From: Cristatella mucedo
Taxonomy: Eukaryota; Bryozoa; Phylactolaemata; Cristatellidae
Reading direction: 5' to 3'
Assembly: GCA_009760855.2 (NCBI GenBank)
Contig: WPIO01000163.1
Span: 472,001 to 536,000 of the forward strand
Length of the DNA stretch: 64,000 nt
The notes beneath the pieces are model-generated. The model was not told the origin of the DNA and ran no database searches. It saw only the letters and a program-made list of their open reading frames with translations. This document shows positions 56,762-64,000 of this stretch, one piece after another (the first letter of the stretch is position 1; every line of letters begins with the position of its first letter). A program made the position numbers and the translations under genes.

Positions 56762-58311
56762 ATAATAATAATAATATAATAATATTGAACTTCATAAAGC
56801 GCCCTCAGAGAACTTAATCTCTTTCTAGGCGCTTTACATTTGCTGCAAAGTGATACGCAATAGAATAGTAAGTAAAATCATGCTTGAAAAACAAACAAAA
56901 TGAATAACATGGTTAGGGGTTACATGCACTGGGTCAGCATGCAAATGTGGTTAGTGGCAGCATGAACAGTGTCAGCACGCATAAGCACATCGAGGACGAA
57001 TCACAAGGACCCACTAAATGCTGTCCTAAATAGGTATGTTTTTAAGTTTCTTTTAAATGTGGTCAGGTCAGGGGATGTTCTGATGCAGGTCGGGAGGGAG
57101 TTCCAGGCTGTGGGAGCATACGAGCTAAATGCACGGTCTCCAAAGGATTTAAGGTTTGTACGAGGTATTTCTAGACTGTTGGATTCCGAAAAGCGAGTGG
57201 TACGATGCTTTGCCTGATGGGGTAGTGTATCTGAAAGATAGGCTGGAGCCATAGAATGAAGAGACCTAAAAGTGAGCGACAAAACCTTGAAGTCAATCCG
57301 TTGCTTGACTAGTAACCAGTGCAGGTCGGCGAGAAGTGGAGTAATGTGGCAACTGCGACGCTCACGACAGACAAGCCTAGCTGCAGAGTTTTGCACCAGC
57401 TGCAATCGCCTGATCGCACATGCTGGTAGGCCAGTAAGCAGTGAGTTGCAGAAGTCGAGACGAGATGTCACGAATGCATGGACCAACTTGGACGTGGTAT
57501 CCTTATCTAAACAAGCCCTAATTTTAGCAATGTTATGAAGCTAAAAATAGGCTGATTTGACTGTGGAGCTGATGTGGTCGTCTAACGAGAGGTCGCTTTG
57601 GAATATGACACCTAGATTTCGAGCTGATGCAACTGGAGATATGCTGGCAGAGCCAATTTTGAAAGTCAGCCTTTCCAATTTCTGAATAACACTAGGTTTG
57701 CCCATAACTAGTAAGTTAGTTTTATCATCGTTTAGTTTTAGAAAATTTGCTGCCATCCATGATCGGATGTCATCAATGCATGCAGCAAGTGAGTTGAGAG
57801 AATTTGAGGTGCTCGAAGGCTGGGAGGGATCAAAGCAAAGGTACAACTGAGTGTCATCCGCATAGAAGTTAAAGCCTAGATTGTGCTTGGCAATCACATC
57901 AGCGAGAGGGAGAGTATAAACGGTGAAAAGGACCGGACCTAGCACAGAGCCCTGAGGTACTCCATATTTTAGAGGTACTTCAGATGATCTTTGTTCATTC
58001 ACGTCAACACTCTGGAGTCTCCCACTGAGATAGGACCTGAACCACTGCAGAGCAGTGCCAGTGATGCCCAGGCGAGATGAGAGGCGCTCTAAAAGTATTT
58101 TGTGATCGATGGTATCAAAAGCTGCCGAAAGATCGAGCAAAACAAGAAGAGACACTCTACCCATGTCTGCATTCCTAAGTAGGTCGTTGTATACCCGAAG
58201 CAATGCTGACTCTGTGGAGTGATTAGCTCTAAAGCTAGACTGGAACTTACTAGCAAGGTGTGAGGTTTCGACATACGAGTTCAGCTGGTCTGCTGCGACC
58301 CGTTCCTGGCT
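56762..58311 (-). mobile_element. LINE-B copy, youngest-looking, 5'-truncated
   Basis: A minus-strand copy of about 1.55 kb from ATAAT repeats and hairpin (56762-56850) to the middle of RT at 58311, where AT/CA microsatellites begin. It is the least damaged LINE-B copy. It sits about 105 bp from the 5' end of exon A1, in the intron upstream. Confidence 0.93.
57001..57486 (-). pseudogene. LINE-B C-terminal domain
   Basis: 161 codons. Order: SRLDFCNSLLTGLPACAIRR near residues 8-27, LHWLLVKQRIDFKVLSLTF near 54-72, SMAPAYLSDTLPHQ near 77-90, FGDRAFSSYAPTAWNSLP near 115-132, LKTYLFRTAFSG at the end. This is the conserved region after RT in CR1/L2-type LINEs. It is separated from the RT frame by a single in-frame stop and about 50 bp. 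Confidence 0.93.
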
Positions 58312-58327
58312 CTGCTCTGCTGACGCG

Positions 58328-58332
<5 letters not shown>
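57541..58332 (-). pseudogene. LINE-B reverse transcriptase domain
   Basis: 263 codons covering most of RT. Features: [16 protein letters not shown] near residues 32-47, LLDLSAAFDTIDHKILL near 65-81 (first catalytic Asp), GVPQGSVLGPVLFTVY near 124-139, YADD at 157-160, FLKLNDDKTNLLVMG near 195-209 and LGVIFQSDLSLDDHI near 241-255. It catalysed target-primed reverse transcription in its active ancestor. The first 30 or so codons run out of the element into unrelated sequence and the endonuclease is missing. Confidence 0.95.

Positions 58333-58337
<5 letters not shown>

Positions 58338-58418
<81 letters not shown>
58338..58418. repeat. (AT)n microsatellite
   Basis: About 80 bp of TA repeats at the 5' boundary of the LINE-B copy, followed by GT repeats to about 58455. 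Confidence 0.96.
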
Positions 58419-58420
<2 letters not shown>

Positions 58421-58489
58421 GTGTGTACGTGTGTGTGTGTGTGTGTGCGTGTGTATATACGCTACGTATACTCGTATAATGAATACTCT

Positions 58490-58517
58490 GTGCTCTAGAG
58501 TCGTCTCATTTACACTG

Positions 58518-58551
<34 letters not shown>

Positions 58552-58574
58552 TATATACACATACATTCGCGCGC

Positions 58575-58630
<56 letters not shown>

Positions 58631-58659
58631 TCAGTGTAAATGAGACGACCCTAGAGCAC
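58490..58659. repeat. 170-bp hairpin: 29-bp arms enclosing CA and GT arrays
   Basis: 58490-58518 and 58631-58659 are inverted repeats with 28 of 29 positions matching. Inside them a CA array (58520-58548) faces a GT array (58577-58626), so the stem can continue inwards. The central loop contains GCGCGCG. Confidence 0.93.
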
Positions 58660-59019
58660 AAAGTGTTGGCCTTCCACTGCCCTCTGCTCGTACTTCGGAT
58701 GGGTTGCACATGCGTATGCCGTCAGAACTATATTAAGTGGACGCCACACTTGCCGGAATTTACCATCTCGTAATTGAGTAGGCTTTCGATGACCAATCGG
58801 CAACCAACAACTTTGTCACCAGAGTCATAGGATAATTGAGAGCTGCAGATAAATGTCAAGTACAGCTTAGGATATACCTATAAGTAGCAGCAGAGGACAG
58901 CTAAAAAAGGAAGTGCTGTAATCGGCCGCAGGAGATATTTTTCTTATGTAATAATGCCTGCGTTGCAGCTTAAGTCCGGTTGGGGAGATTGTACTGCATT
59001 GGGAGCGCGCCATTAGGTC

Positions 59020-59185
59020 TCTGCCCGCTGCCTCAGGGCTCGGTCTTCACGATCTGCTCCTGGGTTCGAGTCCTGCAGCGGTAGGTCCTCTATTGACCAC
59101 TGCAAGCGTTTGGGATAGCCGGGAAGGCTGTTCGGCCGCTATGTAAATGAGGCTGTGAAATAAGCGCATTAAAATATCTGCAAAG
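59020..59185 (+). mobile_element. SINE-A copy
   Basis: The B box GGGTTCGAGTCCTGC is intact. The body GTAGGTCCTCTATTGACCAC and the tail CTATGTAAATGAGGCTGTGA follow. Confidence 0.85.
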
Positions 59186-59257
59186 CCGAGAGAAAGGAAA
59201 GGGGAGCTAAATCACTGCCTCGGAAGAGCATCCTACGGCAAAGCGGACATTGCGACA

Positions 59258-59515
59258 ATGCAGCAGCCGTTAAGCCCGGTCTTGGAAGCCAGGCCATGCG
59301 AGGAGGAGGAGGTCTCCTCGAAGTATCCTAAAGCAGAGATCTGCAAACTCGGTCCTTTTGGCCAGACACTGACTGCCCTTCTAGCACCAGCCCAGTTTAA
59401 CGCGCACCAATCATTTATTGTTGGATCCGGCGGCCTAATTGACTTGTCGCGATTTTACTCCCCTTCACGACTGCTGGTTACAGCTCAAGCTGTGGCCCCC
59501 GTTTTTAATTTGTAG
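59258..59515 (+). other. Possible 85-codon open frame
   Basis: Starts MQQPLSPVLEARPCEEEEVS and continues with GPFGQTLTALLAPAQFNAHQ. Composition is protein-like, with a mildly hydrophobic second half. There is no domain, no evident splice site and no codon bias. It could be chance. Confidence 0.2.
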
Positions 59516-60964
59516 AACAGTGCAGCTATCAAGCGCTCGTATGAAACAGAAGCAGCGCCTGATTAAATGTCTACCCCTGGTAAATGCCGCACGCGTCTAT
59601 GGGTCCGTTGCGATGTCTGTTTGCTCGTCTGGCCACACCCACTCCGCCGAGCCGGAGGAAATGGAGGCGGTTTCTTCTGGCCTAGTGTGCCTTTTATTGA
59701 CTTCCTGAAATGGCCTAGTAGTCTAACAATTTTGCCGACCGGTGATCTAGAGCATAACTGCCCAAGTATTATATGACTTTGACCGCTTTACTATCTAACC
59801 ACGACTTGCGACATTACCGGTTCCTAGTCATTATAATTCAGGAAACACGAATAATATGTCAGCATTTACCGTCCGACTGAATTTGTATCACGCCATTTCA
59901 ATATATATAATAATAACTATTATTATTATTACTATTATTATAGCAATCGGATACTTGTTTAGCGAAATAGGAGAACTAATATCATTCTAAGAACTTTGCA
60001 TATCTGCTGCAGTGCCTCCTATATTTACCTAAAACTCTAATTACTTTTATGTATACAGGTTTACAGGTATTGCATACATGTATACAACTCCTAAGTTGAG
60101 CGGTGCTATAAACTCTGTTTGTGAAGCAATAATATTACCATTGTAATTGAAAAATGCTAGCATCGTGGAAGCTGAGCTAGCATCCATGTGCGCTCTTAGG
60201 CTGCGATCGAACCCTACGCGCCCGCAGAATCCTCTCGAGCCCTCGCTATTAGTGCTCGCTCTCCGGTTCACTTTCAAGCAGTGTCACTGGCCTATCGTAT
60301 ACAGGTACGTCTCGTAGATCGCAGCATACGATAGCTTAGGCATCGTCTCTGCTTGGTGTTTATGCGTCTGAATTACGCACTCAAGTTTTCTAAGGGAATC
60401 GCTGCGTTTACGTCGGCTGCATTCCGCATGCGACTGACGCATCCGGCACTCCCGCCCGCAGTGGCATGCCCGGCGGGCATTTTTGCATACCAAAAGATAG
60501 CAGTTGTGGCCAACTGAACGAACCGGAACAATGCGAAAGCGAAACAGGTGTTCCTGGCTACGCAGTTGAGGCAGAAGCGCGCAAGGGCACACCGTGCCCG
60601 TTTTTGTTAAGTTCTTCAGCACTAATCCCTTTAAGTCCACGCCACATTACGGTTCCGAGACGCTGCTGCGCCGCCATTGCGCGTCGAGCGGCCTGGCGGG
60701 GCAGGCGCTCTGCACCTCGCGGCTCCCGCATTATCTCTGCGTCGTCGTCGATATCGCGAACGCGGGCTGAGCGCCTTCAGCAATTCACCTCGATCGACTG
60801 CCGCGTACCTTGCGAAATCCTCATGCGCTATGCGACGGCAGCGCGCCGGCACTGACCACCCGCATGAGTCATCCTAAGGCGACAGACCGGGTGCGTCTCT
60901 CTTTCGTCCAACCAATCTGGGCAAACCGCTGAGCGCCATTGCACTTCCGGTGCCTTTACAGGGT
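59516..60964. other. Unassigned DNA
   Basis: Contains an AATAAT/ATT run near 59905-59945 without the LINE-B hairpin. Minus and plus frames near 60284-60855 are Cys-containing (CHCGRECRMRQSHAEC on minus, CIPKDSSCGQLNEPEQC on plus) but open on both strands, so neither is called. Confidence 0.4.
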
Positions 60965-61165
60965 GCTTAATAGAAAATTAAATACTAGCTGATTCAACAG
61001 CCTCTTTTGCGTAGCGACAGAAGACCTTTACGGCTTTCATCGACCGCTTGCGGTGGCAATAAAGGTTCGCCCACCGCCGGATTTGAACCCACGACCTTGG
61101 ATCTCGGTTGTGAAAAGCACCCGCATTACCTAGTGTGCCACCACGGCACACCGAGCGACCCCTAC
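60965..61165 (-). mobile_element. SINE-A copy, well preserved
   Basis: On the minus strand: A box TGGTGGCACACTAGGTAATG, B box GGGTTCAAATCCGGC, body GGTGGGCGAACCTTTATTGC and tail AGCTGATTCAACAGCC (as its complement). Closest to the copy at 7418. Confidence 0.9.
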
Positions 61166-62074
61166 CGGCCCGGCTTGGCGGTTCGGAAGATGGCGCAAGA
61201 GTGAGACGGGCGGAGAGAACGCCTAACGAGAACGACAGTGGACGATTGTCGCCCCTGAGCGCAGTCTAGACACACGCTTCGGGAGTCCGACCACTTGGAC
61301 TTCTTCTCCATGACCACTTCTCAATCGGCGCCTGCATTCAAACCCGGAGGAAACGCTCTCCCGGGCTGAGCGCGCGGCTGCGGCTCTAAAAGCTTGAGCG
61401 AGAGCGGAGGAGGCGAACGTGCGCGGTCGGTGAATCTTCGCTCCCGCGAGACCCCGCCTCATTTTCGCTAAGAAGCCAAAGAGCGAAAGTCGGCGGGACG
61501 TGTGGCGAAGGCTGCACTGGCTCGAGACGGCTAAGGAGGCGTGGCCCGGCACTGTCTCCTTCGAGACGACCGACTTGCACAGACGTCCGAGCGAATCGAG
61601 CTCAGCCGAGCCGCCTCATCGATCCGCTCACCAAGTGGCGCTGCTCGGCAGGCACAGGGGCCAGGCGCGCGCGCGCTTGCGTACGCGCGCACGAGCACCG
61701 CGTCTAAGATCGGCTCTCCCCGATTAGACCGGATGGTCTCCGATGCTCAGCCGACGTTATTGAATCGACGTATTAGTGACGCCCGTATCCGCTATCGAGA
61801 GAGAGTGCTAGGTAGCCCGAGAGTTGACTCAAGACAGTTTGACCTTCTTCGCGTAATAGTCTTCAGCCAACAATCGGCAGCTCAAGGAAATCTCATCAGA
61901 AGCTAAGCCCTTCCGTAATCGACCGCGTGGCAAATGGGCAGCGACATCGAGCATAAATAATCGGACCCTGACCAAGCCAACTCATGAAAACAAGAAGAAA
62001 AAAAGAGAGGTAAAGGTGACTCGGACAGGAAGAGGACTGAGGAAAAGAACTATACACGAAGAAGGCACCGCCCT
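61166..62074. other. GC-rich DNA, no supported gene
   Basis: A good acceptor-like string on the minus strand (CGCTCTTTGGCTTCTTAG, ending near 61469) is followed by open frames in two phases. One contains a start ATGGAGAAGAAGTCC near 61310. Without a matching donor I leave it unassigned. Confidence 0.4.
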
Positions 62075-62205
62075 TTCGTTTGGTCGAGCGGTAATGTGCT
62101 TGCCTGCATTGACCGATGCCCGGGATCGCGCTCTGCAATGAATATGTAAAGCGCCTGGATTGAGATTAAGTTCTTTTAAGGCGCTATACAAACCAAGAAT
62201 ATACA
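62075..62205 (+). mobile_element. SINE-B copy
   Basis: The head CGTTTGGTCGAGCGGTAATG and a decayed B box (GCCCGGGATCGCGC) are followed by ATATGTAAAGCGCCTGGATT, GTTCTTTTAAGGCGCTATAC and the tail. The hairpin stem is preserved with G-U-tolerant changes. Confidence 0.85.
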
Positions 62206-62224
62206 TTTTTCTAAGAGATCTGGA

Positions 62225-62575
62225 GAGGGGAGCACGAAAGTTGGAGGATGGAGGAGAGCGAATGGGACAAAGAGAAATGCTGGAGAGAGAGAGCAATTAT
62301 GAGAGGAAAGACAGGGGAAAGCAAGGTAAGAGAACTGGGGCGGGGGGAGAGCGAGCGAGAGAGAGAGAGAGAGAGGAAACGCGAGGTGAGAGAGGGAGAC
62401 AGAGAGAAGAGTTTAGACACAGGCCGGCTGGCAATAGCGAAGGAGAGAGAGAGAGAGCGAGAGAGCGAGAGAGAAAGATATAGGCATAGGGGGAAGGACA
62501 GAAGACAGATGCGCTGACAGACATTAAGACATTGAGGAGAATGAGAGAGACACGGAGAGAGAAATGTGGCGGTAG
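62225..62575. repeat. GA-rich tract
   Basis: Diverged GA repeats downstream of a SINE-B copy. Confidence 0.9.
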
Positions 62576-63469
62576 CCCTCCCCCTCTGTCTCGTGCATGG
62601 GCAAACCGCTACTGCCACGGCCGTGGTCAGTTGGAGCCGCTCATCAGGCGTCGCGAGAAGGAGTAGGACTCGCTGTTATTCTGACCGTTTGCCCCTACGT
62701 CAAATGCCCTTCGCGCTGGCTCGGTCGGCTTCGGCGCGTCCGCGTACTACTGCAGCCGCGTCCGCAGCCCCTTCGCGGCGCCTGGGACAAGCGTGCTTTC
62801 GCCGCTGTACGCGTGCGGCCGAGCCAAGGAGAATCGTTGCACTCGCGCTCTGCACTTGGCCTTCGCGAATCGTCGAGTGCGTAATAGCGGCGCCGAGCCG
62901 CAGCTGCACAATACGGCGTCCTCGCGGAGAGCCGCGTGCGGCGGCGGCTGCGGCGGCTGCGGCGAGGCAATTAGGACTTCGATCGATTCTACATCTGCAC
63001 CGCGATGCCAGCTATTATCGCTTAAGCGCGCGCGCGCGCGCGATAATACTTCGCCACGGTCGCTCCATCCAACAGGTCACACAGCCTGCGGCGCGAAGCC
63101 CCCTGGTCGCGGCGGCAGCTCGCCGAGCGGCCACCTCCACGCCGCCACTCAGCGAGCTGCTGCCATCGCCACCGTGTCGACGGTTGTACTCCTTTTGAAC
63201 GCGCCGCCGAAGGACTCGCGCCCCCCGGGGCGGCGAAACGCGCATTTCGCCGGAGCGCGGGAAATGATCGCCCTCGAGCTGCTTTCGCTTTGTCGTCTGC
63301 ACGTTCTCACTCGAGGGGCGGCGCGAGCAGCGGCGCGTGCATCGACGGCGATTCGCCGCCGGAGTTATTTCCTGTAGGTGCCTCTAGTTGCGTTTCGAGC
63401 GTGCGCACGGTCTGCGACCGCCGCCCTCGCGAGAGCGTTGGCCGTCAAGAAGTCGAATTATACAAGTCA
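62576..63469. other. CpG-rich DNA
   Basis: Contains a GC dinucleotide run at about 63026-63042 within ATTATCGC...GCGATAAT, a short inverted repeat. Overlapping Ala/Arg-rich frames have no motif. Confidence 0.45.
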
Positions 63470-63625
63470 AAGGTTAGTAGCTGGTTAAGAAGCTTCATTT
63501 ATATTGCGACATAAGAGCCCTAATGGCTATCGACACTTCTTGCGGCCGGGCTATAAAGGATCGCCCACTGCAGGACGACTCGAACCTGGCGACCTCGGTC
63601 GTGAAGGGCGGGCCGCGTGACACGG
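63470..63625 (-). mobile_element. SINE-A copy
   Basis: On the minus strand: CAGGTTCGAGTCGTCCTGCA (B box), GTGGGCGATCCTTTATAGCC and the tail ATATAAATGAAGCTTCTTAA, CCAGCTACTAACC. Confidence 0.85.
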
Positions 63626-64000
63626 GCGTCGTGAAGCGGGTCGTCGCGTGACCTCGACCTGAGACGAGCGAGCGCGCTCGTCTCAGCCCCTCACGCCCCG
63701 CGCCCCACGCCCCGCGCCCCGCAGCGGCGGCGGCGGACTCCGCGATCCGCGCGACTCGACACGAAGCGGCGGGACAGGCGATGTTTCGCCGGGACTTCGA
63801 GCTGCGCGGCGGGCGAAGTCGAGCGGCTCGCGCGGCGCTCGACGACTCGTCGTGTACTGCTGAGCGCCGCGGCGGCGGCGGCGGCGGCGACTGCGGCGGG
63901 GCGCTGGCGAGGCTCGACGCCGACAAGGCTCGGGCCCCGCCATCGCCGGAATGCCGTCGTCGCCGACGTTCGCTCGCCGCCGCCGCCGCAGCGGAGCAGC
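63626..64000. other. CpG-rich window edge
   Basis: Very GC-rich with GGC runs; no exon supported. May be a CpG island continuing beyond the window. Confidence 0.45.

Noticed and set aside
60284-60855. Cys-rich EGF-like exon on either strand
   Set aside because: Both strands give Cys-containing peptides over the same bases, spacing does not match an EGF module, and no splice phases could be fitted.

Overview
This is a window of animal nuclear DNA. It carries a few small protein-coding exons spread over long introns, multicopy APE-type non-LTR retrotransposons (LINEs), tRNA-derived SINEs, long GA/CT, AT and CA microsatellites, and CpG-rich islands. There are no operons, no ribosome-binding sites and no long uninterrupted host genes. 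The LINE proteins have the CR1/L2 look (endonuclease, YADD reverse transcriptase, conserved C-terminal domain), which fits an invertebrate or other non-mammalian metazoan. The species cannot be named from this sequence. Most long open frames here are chance frames in GC-rich DNA and are not annotated as genes.

The best host genes are on the minus strand. Exons at 56502-56654, 56167-56260 and 52977-53604 join with matching splice phases and encode the end of a single-pass membrane protein (stalk, transmembrane helix, basic stop-transfer, long proline/serine-rich tail, stop). A second set at 27001-27163, 24223-24529 and 20595-20897 encodes another transmembrane helix plus a different cytoplasmic tail and stop. 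Its first exon accepts the same phase that exon 56502-56654 donates. The two sets could therefore be alternative membrane/tail cassettes of one receptor gene whose ectodomain lies beyond the right edge, or the ends of two tandem genes. A possible third tail exon is at 33844-34003. I do not recognise the receptor family.

On the plus strand, a 38-bp perfect palindrome made of two abutting ETS-type sites, with YY1-like motifs, lies just upstream of a short first exon (ATG at 19034, consensus donor at 19048). A 41-bp mini-exon with strong splice sites is at 50958-50998. Several small open frames are listed at low confidence.

The repeats form a system. LINE family B ends in a GCGCC...GGGCGC hairpin followed by ATT repeats. 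SINE family B has a tRNA-like head joined to the same hairpin tail, as expected of a SINE that borrows the LINE machinery. LINE family A ends in TACATT-type repeats. SINE family A has a tRNA-like head and an unrelated body. A 949-bp foldback element with a TTA target duplication sits inside one LINE-B copy. Layout: 1-7 kb GC-rich with short repeats; 7-18 kb SINE, LINE, satellite and foldback DNA; 18.8-27.2 kb promoter and receptor exons; 28-36 kb microsatellites and a CpG island with a 30-bp perfect inverted repeat; 36.5-50.3 kb a LINE graveyard; 50.4-56.7 kb GC-rich DNA with receptor exons; 56.8-64 kb LINE, SINE and GC-rich DNA.
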